From Elusimicrobiota bacterium (lineage in GTDB: Bacteria > Elusimicrobiota > Elusimicrobia > FEN-1173), in contig JADKHR010000001.1 of NCBI GenBank assembly GCA_016721625.1, positions 992,001-1,056,000 on the forward strand: 64,000 nt of DNA, given 5' to 3'. Of this stretch, positions 27,701-34,234 are shown piece after piece. A model generated the notes under the pieces. That model saw only the letters and a list, made by a program, of their open reading frames with translations. It was not told the DNA's origin and ran no database searches. The stretch's first letter is position 1, and each line of letters starts with the position of its first letter. A program made the position numbers and the translations under genes.

Positions 27701-28269
27701 CGGTCCAAGTCCAACTGGGTGCGCTCGAGGCGCCGAAGCGCTTCCTCCCGGCGGGCCTTGTATTTGGAGACGCCAGCGGCTTCTTCGAACAGTTCACGAC
27801 GCTCTTCGGGTTTGGCGGAAAGCACGTATTCCACCCGGCCCTGTTCCATGATGGAGTAGCCCTCTTCGCCGATTCCCGTGTCGAGGAAAAGCTCTTTGAT
27901 GTCTTTCAAACGGCACTGGGTTTTGTTCAAGAAATATTCCGACTCCCCGGACCGGAACAGGCGCCGGGTCACGGTCACTTCAGAGTAGTCGATGGGCAGG
28001 CGGTTTTGGGAATTGTCGAACGTCATGGAAACTTCGGAAAGGTTGGAGGGGGCCCGGTTCGCGGAGCCGTTGAAAATCACGTCCGAAAGGACCTTGGAAC
28101 GGAGGGATTTGGCGCTCATCTCGCCCAAACACCAGCGGAGAGCGTCCACCACGTTGGATTTACCGCACCCGTTGGGGCCCACGATGGCCGTTACGCCTTT
28201 TTCGAACTCCAAACGCGTTCGTTCGGCGAAGGATTTGAAACCGACCATCTCAAGGCGTTTTAAGTACAT
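24766..28269 (-). CDS. smc: Chromosome partition protein SMC
   Basis: 1167 residues, full length. The N-terminal head has M-V-G-F-K-S-F-A and Walker A G-P-N-G-C-G-K-S (31-38), followed by V-D-A-L-R-W. Long coiled coils flank a hinge at about 510-640 (G-L-H-G-P-V-G-R-L-I). The C-terminal head has L-L-S-G-G-E-K-A-L-T-A (about 1055), Walker B A-V-L-D-E-V-D-A-P-L-D and I-T-H-N-K-R-S-M. SMC dimers compact and segregate DNA with ScpA/ScpB, which are not in the window. AAGGA precedes the ATG. A strong terminator of the next gene upstream suggests its own transcription. No frame disturbance. Confidence 0.97.
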   Translation of the reverse strand: MYLKRLEMVGFKSFAERTRLEFEKGVTAIVGPNGCGKSNVVDALRWCLGEMSAKSLRSKVLSDVIFNGSANRAPSNLSEVSMTFDNSQNRLPIDYSEVTVTRRLFRSGESEYFLNKTQCRLKDIKELFLDTGIGEEGYSIMEQGRVEYVLSAKPEERRELFEEAAGVSKYKARREEALRRLERTQLDLDRLSDVIALTKDQMDKIEAAVRKARTYQKIQDNLKSLEIAHALHESKQLEEQMESMRQAMMMMDNDLHAKTSGTAQKEAELADLRWQETQLAEKLVEMNRRLSEIDGAVSLAEQRQSTARERQAEISHRDLVLDGEINQGRLRREELAKLSEEIQAALAQEAESARQSAGTLAATESSYNEKAARLNSVQNVATEIQDALWKNTQDRTKLNNDLVAQRSLESRLEIQRAVHAKEKAKAEERLTQLRTDLAAAESDAVGSAAALVDAETAVRTAQSDVESRDRGITETQSAVARSQEDLFRTQAQLDAQEEWEASDIYARGTQAALGAGLPGLHGPVGRLISVSTADEVVVRRALGVHVNDLVADTLEDARAAIDFLAKGSHGRARVLVLDRLPQGAPGAVAGVGQRALLDMVRVDSRFDPVIRTLLSGWIAMDGALYGEGVLEGGSDAAAGPVFDALRRENLSREIASLTARLEAAQTARREAETARRAAAENLEAARRALESVRVRANVAAQEAERLRGQGALHAEEIHLIDVEMEKALQTEGQARASAQALEALLEGVKGDETRLRNEWSMVQESLKERQAETFAASSELAVAKERAHGHEERLRWKEKQWADVQSESQGLAVGLESKVQERAGSAERVAEQRKVEEEAARAIVELMTGRRDANEALEAVHGSRRSLAEALGLAQTALSELRQQTEEMQTQLHEKKLQHSHAEFRRESVETHLKDKYALTLAEAREAHPVPAEAVPSAELEKLRRRVESMGPVNLAAPEEHAQLEERYNFLLSQQQDLVKAKEDLLTTIQKINASTRLNFKETFDKVRENFQNIYGQLFPGGEADVRLTDESDVLNSGVEIFAQPPGKKLMNITLLSGGEKALTAVALLFAFFMVRPAPFAVLDEVDAPLDEANVTRFITLIKAFTEQSQFIMITHNKRSMETADTLYGVTMEVQGVSRILSARLKNLDERPEARSPESVLTAARGA

Positions 28270-28378
28270 CTTTTACCATCCTTTCTCAATGGGATACCTT
28301 TCCTTGCCAGCGCGCCTATTTTACCTTTGAAGGGCTCGAAGTCAAGTAAACTTTTCCGTCCACAGACGGGACGAAAGA

Positions 28379-28416
28379 AAGCCCCCCGGGCGGCGTGGGG
28401 CCGGCCCGGGGGGCTT
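28379..28416 (-). terminator. Rho-independent terminator after the DUF2914 gene
   Basis: On the minus strand AAGCCCCCCGGGC pairs with GCCCGGGGGGCTT over a 12-base loop and is followed by TCTTTCGTCC. The 13-bp stem directly after the DUF2914 stop separates that gene from smc. Confidence 0.75.
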
Positions 28417-28435
28417 CGAGAGAATCGATCCGTTA

Positions 28436-28915
28436 TTAAGGCTGGGCGGGAGCGGTTTCCGTGGGGGCCGGGGCGGCCATGTCCTTGGAGACGGTGAACT
28501 CCTTGGTGTCGATCACATTCCCGGCTTCGTCCTTCAATTCCACTTTCCAAGCGCCGGGCCAGATCGTTCGATAGCTCCAGGTGGTCCAAGGAGATCCCTT
28601 AATCGAAAGGGGAACGGAGGCCGTCTCTTTCCCGTCCAAGGAATAGACATGGTTGACGGTGGTGGGCACCGCGGAGGCCTTCACCCGGGTGAGGAAATAA
28701 ACGTTCGTCACGGAAGCGTCAAAACTTGCCGCCTCCCCTTGAATCGCGCGGGTCTCCCGGTCCACGCCGGTGCCCAGGGCGGACTTCACGAGTTCCACGC
28801 TGGCCGTTGGGGCCACCACTTCGGGGCGGGGGGTCACCGGGGCCGTCATGTCTTCCGCGAACGCCGAAACAAAAAGGCTCATCATAAGTCCAAGAACAGG
28901 AATCATTTTTTTCAT
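28436..28915 (-). CDS. Exported DUF2914 protein
   Basis: 159 residues with a clear signal peptide (M-K-K-M-I-P-V-L-G-L-M-M-S-L-F-V-S-A-F-A, cut before E-D). After a Pro/Val-rich linker comes one DUF2914 unit: A-I-Q-G-E-A-A-S-F, V-Y-F-L-T-R-V, N-H-V-Y-S-L-D-G, W-T-T-W-S-Y-R and G-A-W-K-V-E-L. It ends in an Ala/Pro tail. The fold is an Ig-like beta-sandwich of unknown function, and here it should be periplasmic or outer-membrane associated. An AAGGAGGATT ribosome site precedes the ATG. It is transcribed divergently from waaF across 80 bases. Confidence 0.85.
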   Translation of the reverse strand: MKKMIPVLGLMMSLFVSAFAEDMTAPVTPRPEVVAPTASVELVKSALGTGVDRETRAIQGEAASFDASVTNVYFLTRVKASAVPTTVNHVYSLDGKETASVPLSIKGSPWTTWSYRTIWPGAWKVELKDEAGNVIDTKEFTVSKDMAAPAPTETAPAQP

Positions 28916-28995
28916 GGGGGAATCCTCCTTGAATGGGTAAATGAACAGGGGTAGATTAGCAAGAAAACATCAAGAAAACTAGCTAGAATCACCCC

Positions 28996-29955
28996 ATGGC
29001 GAAACGAATTTTGGTGCGAGCGCCCAATTGGCTGGGAGACGCCGTCATGGCGACCCCGTTCTTAAAACGCCTGGCCGCGCGGTCGTTGGGATCGGAGGTG
29101 GAAGTCCTTGCCAAACCAGGGTTGGCCGATCTTTTTCGGGACGCGCCCGGAGTGAAGAACGTGCTGGTCATCCACTCGGACGATGGTCCGTGGAGCTTAT
29201 CCCGGCGCCTCCGCGAGCGGAAATATGAAACCGCCTACGTTCTCCCCACTTCGTTTTCCTCGGCGCTCCCCTGTTGGCTGGCGGGAATTCCACACCGCAT
29301 CGGGTACGCCGGAGACTTCCGGAGCGGTCTTTTGACGGAAGCCCGTCCCTTGGACGAACGGTTCCACTACGTCCGTCGATATTTAGGGTTGCTGGGTGAA
29401 ACGGGGATGGACGTACACGCGGGTGATTTTTTCGTCCCCCGAGCGACCGAGGAAGAAATGCACCCGGTGCTGGGAACCCTGGGAAGCGGGAAAATCTTGG
29501 CCGTCGCGCCGGGGTCCCGAGCCCCCGCCCGCCGCTGGTTTCCGGAACGATTCGCCGGGGTGATCAACGGCCTGGGTCCCGAATGGTCCGACGTCCTCCT
29601 TCTGGGTGCGGCGGAAGACCGCCCGGCGGCCGACGAAGTCGCCCGCCTGTCCCGGCGAACCACGCGGAACCTCTGCGGGAGCACTTCGATTCCCGTGGCG
29701 GCCGCTCTCCTGGCGCGCGCCTCGGCCTTGCTCACCAATGAATCCGGCCTGATGCACGTGGGCTGGGCCGTCGGCACGCCCCTCGTGGTCGTGGCGGGCC
29801 CGTCCAACCCCCGCGTCACGTCCCCCTTCGGCCCCCAAGTGCGGGTCCTTCAAACCACCGAGGTCCCCTGCGTGCCCTGCGTTCGAAACACGTGCTACCG
29901 CCCGGAGGAAGATCACATCCTGTGCCTTAAAAAATCACCGTGGAACAGGTTTTAA
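28996..29955 (+). CDS. waaF: ADP-heptose:LPS heptosyltransferase II-type (GT9), shifted C-terminus
   Basis: 319 residues as written. GT9 marks are I-L-V-R-A-P-N-W-L-G-D-A-V-M-A-T-P at the start, A-V-A-P-G-S-R-A-P-A-R-R-W-F-P, L-T-N-E-S-G-L-M-H-V and V-A-G-P-S-N-P-R-V-T, then a Cys-rich end C-V-P-C-V-R. It transfers a heptose to the lipopolysaccharide inner core on the cytoplasmic side. The last residues K-S-P-W-N-R-F are out of frame. One more A in the A6 run at about 29929-29934 would give K-I-T-V-E-Q-V-L, the usual ending, with a stop at about 29981. The loss removes only the last helix, so activity may persist. No ribosome site is evident before the ATG. One of only two plus-strand genes. 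Confidence 0.88.
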   Translation: MAKRILVRAPNWLGDAVMATPFLKRLAARSLGSEVEVLAKPGLADLFRDAPGVKNVLVIHSDDGPWSLSRRLRERKYETAYVLPTSFSSALPCWLAGIPHRIGYAGDFRSGLLTEARPLDERFHYVRRYLGLLGETGMDVHAGDFFVPRATEEEMHPVLGTLGSGKILAVAPGSRAPARRWFPERFAGVINGLGPEWSDVLLLGAAEDRPAADEVARLSRRTTRNLCGSTSIPVAAALLARASALLTNESGLMHVGWAVGTPLVVVAGPSNPRVTSPFGPQVRVLQTTEVPCVPCVRNTCYRPEEDHILCLKKSPWNRF

Positions 29956-30251
29956 AATTTACGGTAAGTGGAAATTTATAGCACGCTTTTGGTCTAGGTG
30001 TTTTTCTAGTGTGGCGACCTGGGGCACCCAATGAAGCATGCATTTTTTAGTCGCCCAAGGGATGGGGCTACCTTTTTTCAGGACGAGGTCTTCTGGCGGA
30101 TAATCGCCCGATAAATCGGGCAGCTACAAAAATTTTTTCGGAGCGAGAATCGAACACTGAGCTGGAGGGTTTTGGCGCGGGGGGATATTTCATTTTAACG
30201 CCAAAAGGGAACAGGCTCCACTATGGAATCACTATATGGTATCATGCTCCC
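29956..30251. other. Intergenic region with small hairpin and repeats
   Basis: The first 25 bases are probably the original end of waaF. A 6-bp stem GCCCGA-TAAA-TCGGGC at 30106-30121, followed by AGCTACAAAAATTTTTT, is a weak terminator for the plus strand. Direct repeats near 30222-30244 are listed separately. No gene seen. Confidence 0.45.
30222..30244 (+). promoter_or_regulatory. Direct repeat pair upstream of AAA ATPase 2
   Basis: TATGGAATCA (30222-30231) and TATGGTATCA (30235-30244) differ by one base and are offset by 13 bases, a little over one helical turn. They end seven bases before the ATPase ATG. This fits a tandem protein-binding site or overlapping promoter elements. It is unrelated to the palindrome before the other AAA ATPase. 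Confidence 0.4.
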
Positions 30252-31402
30252 ATGAAGAATAGGCCGTTTTGGCTGAACCTTATTCAAACCGCCTGGAAAC
30301 GCCGGTCCATCGTGTGGCTTTCTGGTGTCCGCCGATCTGGAAAAACGACGCTTTGTAAAAGTTTGCCGGGTGTGGATTATTATGATTGTGATCTTCCCAG
30401 TGTGCGCCGAGCCTTGGGAGACCCGGAAGGTTTCTTGTTGGCACGTCAAGGCAAAACGGTGGTCTTCGATGAAATTCACAGACTGGCCGACCCCTCCGAA
30501 TTTCTAAAAATAGCGGCGGATCATTTCCCGAACATCCGGGTCCTCGCGACCGGATCATCCTCCCTGGGGGCCGCGGCAAAATTTCGCGATACCCTCACCG
30601 GTCGAAAAACGGAAATCTGGCTCACCCCCATGATGTCCTCTGATCTTTCAGACATTGGCCCGGTCGACTTGGACCGACGACTTTGGCAGGGGGGGTTGCC
30701 GCCTTTTTTTATTGATTTGAAAGCGGGTGAAGCCGAATTTCAGGAGTGGATGGACTCTTACTGGTCCCGGGATATTTTGGAACTTTTTCGTTTGGAAAGG
30801 CGTGATTCCTTTTGAAATTCATGGAACTCTTGTTCGTCTCCAGCGGATCCATATTTGAAGCCAACACCTACGCACGCCCGTGTGAGGTGGACAGAAAAAC
30901 CATCCAAAATTATCTTCGCGTTTTGGAGGCCACACACACGGCGCATCGGCTGAAACCCTTTCATACCAACCCGAGCGCTGAGATCATTTCCGCCCCAAAA
31001 GTGTATGGGTTTGACACCGGCTTTATCGCGTCACTGAAAGGATGGAAAGACCGCCGACAGGAAGACCGAGGGATTTTGTGGGAGCATTATGTTTTGAATG
31101 AAATTCACGCCCGCCTTCAAACTCGGCGCATACATTATTGGAGAGACAAAAACGGACACGAAATTGATTTTGTTCTAGCCCCGGCGGGGCGCCCCCCCAT
31201 GGCCATCGAGTGCAAATGGTCAGGTCGGGATGTGGATCTGAGAGGGATTAAAGCGTTCCACAAGACCTATCCCAAGGCAGATTGCTTCGTTGTCGGGGCC
31301 GATATCCATCTCCCTTTTGAGCAGGTGGACGGCTCGTGTCGCGTTCGCTTCGTCGATCTCGAAACCCTGATCAAAACGATCTCGCCATCCATCCGACTGT
31401 AA
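30252..31402 (+). pseudogene. AAA ATPase with DUF4143 domain, one frameshift (copy 2)
   Basis: The first frame (to 30815) has W-L-S-G-V-R-R-S-G-K-T-T-L (Walker A), T-V-V-F-D-E-I-H-R-L (Walker B) and V-L-A-T-G-S-S-S-L-G (sensor 1), then the family segment W-Q-G-G-L-P-P-F and D-S-Y-W-S-R-D-I-L-E-L-F. It stops at R-D-S-F. Adding one T to the run at about 30810-30813 continues L-K-F-M-E-L-L-F-V-S-S-G-S-I-F-E-A-N into the second frame. That frame carries the DUF4143 part: a winged-helix segment, W-E-H-Y-V-L-N-E, N-G-H-E-I-D-F-V-L and A-I-E-C-K-W. About 383 residues if repaired. No clear ribosome site. Same family as the gene at 17406..18558 but quite different in sequence. Role unknown. Confidence 0.8.
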
Positions 31403-31560
31403 CCTGGGATTCCCTGCCTCGTTCAGGCAACGTGACCCCTTTGATTTCGGTGCAATAGCGTCAAAGGCCGCTCGTCCTTCCTTTTTACGTAGGGGGGCGG
31501 AATTCAAAACCAAAACAAAAAAAACCGGGTCGTCACTGGGATCGATTTTCGCCTCCCCCT

Positions 31561-31782
31561 TTACTCTTTTTCTTCCTCCACGGTCTTCTCTAGTTTTTGC
31601 ATGACGCGTTTGACTTGGAGTTCGGTGTCGCGCAGGCGTTTTTGGCAGAAGTCGATGAGTTCGGCGGCGCGTTTCACCTTTTCCGACAGTTCGTCCACAT
31701 CGATCTCCCCCTGGTCCAACGCCTCCAATATTTTCTGGAGTTCCGCGTAAGCTTGGGCGTACCCTTCGGCTTTTTTCGTCAT
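31561..31782 (-). CDS. xseB: Exodeoxyribonuclease VII small subunit
   Basis: 73 residues, the usual length. It is a two-helix protein with the family core Y-A-E-L-Q-K-I-L-E-A-L-D-Q-G-E-I-D-V-D-E-L and A-A-E-L-I-D-F-C-Q-K-R-L. It binds the C-terminal part of XseA to form the single-strand-specific nuclease that takes part in repair. Its ATG is separated from the xseA stop by one base, so both subunits come from one message. About 160 bases with no recognisable feature lie between it and the convergent ATPase gene. Confidence 0.93.
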   Translation of the reverse strand: MTKKAEGYAQAYAELQKILEALDQGEIDVDELSEKVKRAAELIDFCQKRLRDTELQVKRVMQKLEKTVEEEKE

Positions 31783-31783
31783 A

Positions 31784-33124
31784 TCAGTCCTTTCGGGACG
31801 CGAGCACGTTGGCGGTCACGAGACCGTCCGAGAGCCGCGCCTCAATGAATTCCCCCACCCGTACCGAGCGAACGCTTTTGGCGATGCGCCCGCCGGCGTA
31901 GATCAGGCTGTATCCCCGCGCCAAAATCCTTCGGGGATCTTTAAACTCGCATTCCTTTTTGAAACCCGCCAGCCGCTCGGATTGAGAGCGGAGGAGCGAC
32001 CGGGCGCCCCCGCCCAACCGGTCCGGCGCGGCCGACAAACGTTCCCGCACGATCGTCACGTGCCGCCGAGCCGAAGCCCGCAAAAGGTCTTTCCCTCGAG
32101 AGAGCGCCTCGAAAAACCCGGCCAAGGCGGTCCCGGTGTTTTCCCGCCAAGCCCGGGCCGCGTCGGTCAAACGTTGGGCCTCGCCCTCCAGCCGATCCCG
32201 CGCGGCGTCCCGGACCGAGCGGGCGGATTGGGAAAGGTCAGCCTCAAATTCCCGCGCTCGCTCCACCAGGAATTGGGCCACCGCCGTGGGGGTTTTTCGG
32301 CTCGTGTGGGCCACCAGGTCGGCCACCGACAAATCAATCTCGTGCCCGATGCCGGCGAGAACGGGTTTCGGGCAGAGCGCCACCGCCCGGGCGATTTTTT
32401 CCTTGTCGAACCAAATCAAGTCCGAGCGGGACCCGCCCCCGCGGATGAGGACGATGACCTCCACCTCCGGGTGCCGCGCCAGGGCCGACAAGGCCCGGAC
32501 CACGTCATTTTCGGTGTCGGCGCCCTGCATACGCGCGTCGAAAAAATGCAGGCGAAAGGCAAAACCGGAGCTTCGCAGTTCCTCCACGAAATCGTGATAG
32601 GCCGCGCTTCCGTCGGAGGTGATCAACCCGATGTCCAGGGGCACGCGGGGGCACGGGGTTTCCCGGTTCTTTTCAAAGAGCCCGGTGCGTTTCAGCGTCT
32701 CGATCAATTCCCGGCGGGAACGTTCCATGTCCCCGAGGGTGAAGTGGGGGTCCACGTCCAACACTTTCAGCTGAAGGTTCGCCCGGGGCCAGTAGAAATC
32801 GATTTTGCAGAGGAGTTTGACTTGAAGTCCGTCCTGAAACTTCAGGTCGCCGGCCACGGCCTGAAGTTTAGCCCGCACGGCGGCGTGGACGTCGCCCCAG
32901 ACCAGGGCCTTGATGCCCGCTTTCACGGTGTCCGCGCCGGATTCTTTTTCAATCAACTCGAAATAGATCTGGCCCCACCGCCGCTGACCGGCCTTGGCGG
33001 CGTCGCGGTCGTATCCCTGAACCTCGCCCACCATCCAGAAAGCGTCGGAAAATCGCTCTTCCAGCGCGGCGCCGATGGCCCGGTTAACTTGGCTGACGGT
33101 GAGGGGAGCGGGGCCCTCGCTCAT
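31784..33124 (-). CDS. xseA: Exodeoxyribonuclease VII large subunit
   Basis: 446 residues. The start is the ATG at 33124, overlapping the upstream TGA as ATGA, which places L-T-V-S-Q-V-N at the N-terminus as in the family. The N-terminal OB fold (W-M-V-G-E-V-Q, Y-F-E-L, V-W) binds single-stranded DNA. The catalytic part has I-G-L-I-T-S-D-G-S-A-A-Y-H-D-F, V-L-I-R-G-G-G-S-R-S-D-L and P-V-L-A-G-I-G-H-E-I-D. A long helical region precedes the C-terminal A-R-G-Y-S-L-I. It works with XseB on the cytoplasmic nucleoid. Sequence and length are normal. Confidence 0.95.
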   Translation of the reverse strand: MSEGPAPLTVSQVNRAIGAALEERFSDAFWMVGEVQGYDRDAAKAGQRRWGQIYFELIEKESGADTVKAGIKALVWGDVHAAVRAKLQAVAGDLKFQDGLQVKLLCKIDFYWPRANLQLKVLDVDPHFTLGDMERSRRELIETLKRTGLFEKNRETPCPRVPLDIGLITSDGSAAYHDFVEELRSSGFAFRLHFFDARMQGADTENDVVRALSALARHPEVEVIVLIRGGGSRSDLIWFDKEKIARAVALCPKPVLAGIGHEIDLSVADLVAHTSRKTPTAVAQFLVERAREFEADLSQSARSVRDAARDRLEGEAQRLTDAARAWRENTGTALAGFFEALSRGKDLLRASARRHVTIVRERLSAAPDRLGGGARSLLRSQSERLAGFKKECEFKDPRRILARGYSLIYAGGRIAKSVRSVRVGEFIEARLSDGLVTANVLASRKD

Positions 33125-33912
33125 GGCGCCCGCCGGGACAGGGTCAGGAGCCAGCGCGCCTCCTGGTCCACGTCGGAGGGTTCGTCGTAACCGGCGTTGC
33201 CCAGGGGCCGGCCTTCCAACCACCAACGGGCCCCGCGGTTCAACAGGGCGCCGGGCGCCAGTCGGTGCAAAAGGACCAGCAGGCGGCGCAAATTTTCCGG
33301 CCCCCCGGCGCCCATCTCGGCGCCGAGACCCGAGAAATCAAAAGCCGACGGCACGGCCCGCCATCGGCCTCCGTCGCCGAAGATATCCAAAAACATCACC
33401 CATTCCGTCGCCGTCGTGGTTTGCTGGACTTCCTTGGCTTTTCCCATCCCCACGGGGATGCCCGTCGTGAGCATGATGCCGAGCCCCACCAGTTTCCGCC
33501 CACCGGAAACCTCTTCTTTCACCGTCTTGGTGACCATCACGTCTTTACGGAGGCTGGCCACGGAAAGGACCTGCAGGGAGGACAACGGGAGCGGACGGAT
33601 CGTCGAGGGAATGCCCACCGCCACGTTCATCAGGTCGCCCTCAAACACGGCCCCATGGGCGGAGGAGGGCGGCCCCAACACCGAGACGTCCTTGGTTTCA
33701 ACGGCCATGGCCGGGAGCCCGGCGGCGCTGGCGGATTGGACCAGGGCCAAAGCTTCCGGCTCGGGAAGATCGCGCCCCAGAAATCCCCAGGAGTGTCGAG
33801 CCGTCCGCTGGGCGTCGATCATGGGGATCTTTTGTCGGGCGGCGAAAAAACGGGCCAGGGCGCCCGGGTCGGCCCCCGCGGGGTCGGAGAGAAGAACGGT
33901 CCAGTCATTCAT
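33121..33912 (-). CDS. Uncharacterised protein coupled to xseA
   Basis: 263 residues, not recognised. The N-terminal about 70 residues (A-L-A-R-F-F-A-A-R, S-W-G-F-L-G-R-D-L, A-S-A-A-G-L-P-A-M) look like a small alpha/beta domain. The middle has many short strands (D-L-M-N-V-A-V-G, L-Q-V-L-S-V-A-S-L-R) and a Gly-rich segment. The end is helical (L-R-R-L-L-V-L-L-H-R-L). No signal peptide and at most one weak hydrophobic stretch (G-L-G-I-M-L-T-T-G-I-P-V-G-M-G). Its stop overlaps the xseA start as ATGA, which ties its expression to exonuclease VII. A DNA-related job is possible but only by context. Confidence 0.6.
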   Translation of the reverse strand: MNDWTVLLSDPAGADPGALARFFAARQKIPMIDAQRTARHSWGFLGRDLPEPEALALVQSASAAGLPAMAVETKDVSVLGPPSSAHGAVFEGDLMNVAVGIPSTIRPLPLSSLQVLSVASLRKDVMVTKTVKEEVSGGRKLVGLGIMLTTGIPVGMGKAKEVQQTTTATEWVMFLDIFGDGGRWRAVPSAFDFSGLGAEMGAGGPENLRRLLVLLHRLAPGALLNRGARWWLEGRPLGNAGYDEPSDVDQEARWLLTLSRRAP

Positions 33913-34234
33913 TCGATGAGCCTCTTAAGTCTTGAGATTTCCCGCTCCTGCGTGCGCTGATCCTTCCCCAGAGAGTGGAGCGTGCCACCGAGAAAGCCAG
34001 CGGGAATCAAGGCTTTGACCTCCCCTTTATCCCCTCCTTGTAAAGGAGGGGAAATAAAAAAACGACGTCGGTCTAAAGGAAAGGCGGGGAGAACCGGGTT
34101 GGATCTCAGCCCCCTCCCCTTGCCAAGGGGAGCCCGTCGCAGAGCTCCGGACACCTGGGGCGGCAGAGCCGCTGATTCGGGGTCGGGGAGGGGTGGTTTT
34201 GGAAGTTGCGGGACAAAGCCCGCGCCTGCCGCCT
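33913..34234. other. Intergenic region filled by palindromic repeats
   Basis: About 320 bases between the aminopeptidase stop and the unknown gene upstream of xseA. Apart from the repeat unit described separately I see no gene or terminator. Confidence 0.5.
34011..34132. repeat. Palindromic repeat pair (site B)
   Basis: The leader GGCTTTGACCTCCCCTTT and stem CCCCTCCTT-gta-AAGGAGGGG lie at 34011-34051. After about 60 bases comes CTCCCCTTG-c-CAAGGGGAG at 34114-34132. The order is the same as site A read on the opposite strand, so this is a two-stem unit inserted at least twice in the window. Confidence 0.7.

Noticed and set aside
26707..28263. 518-codon plus-strand open frame opposite smc
   Set aside because: It is the antisense of the conserved SMC head and coiled coil, and its amino-acid pattern only reflects codon use of the real gene.
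28960..28995. TAGAAT six bases before waaF as a leaderless promoter
   Set aside because: No acceptable -35 element at the right distance; too weak to list as a feature.
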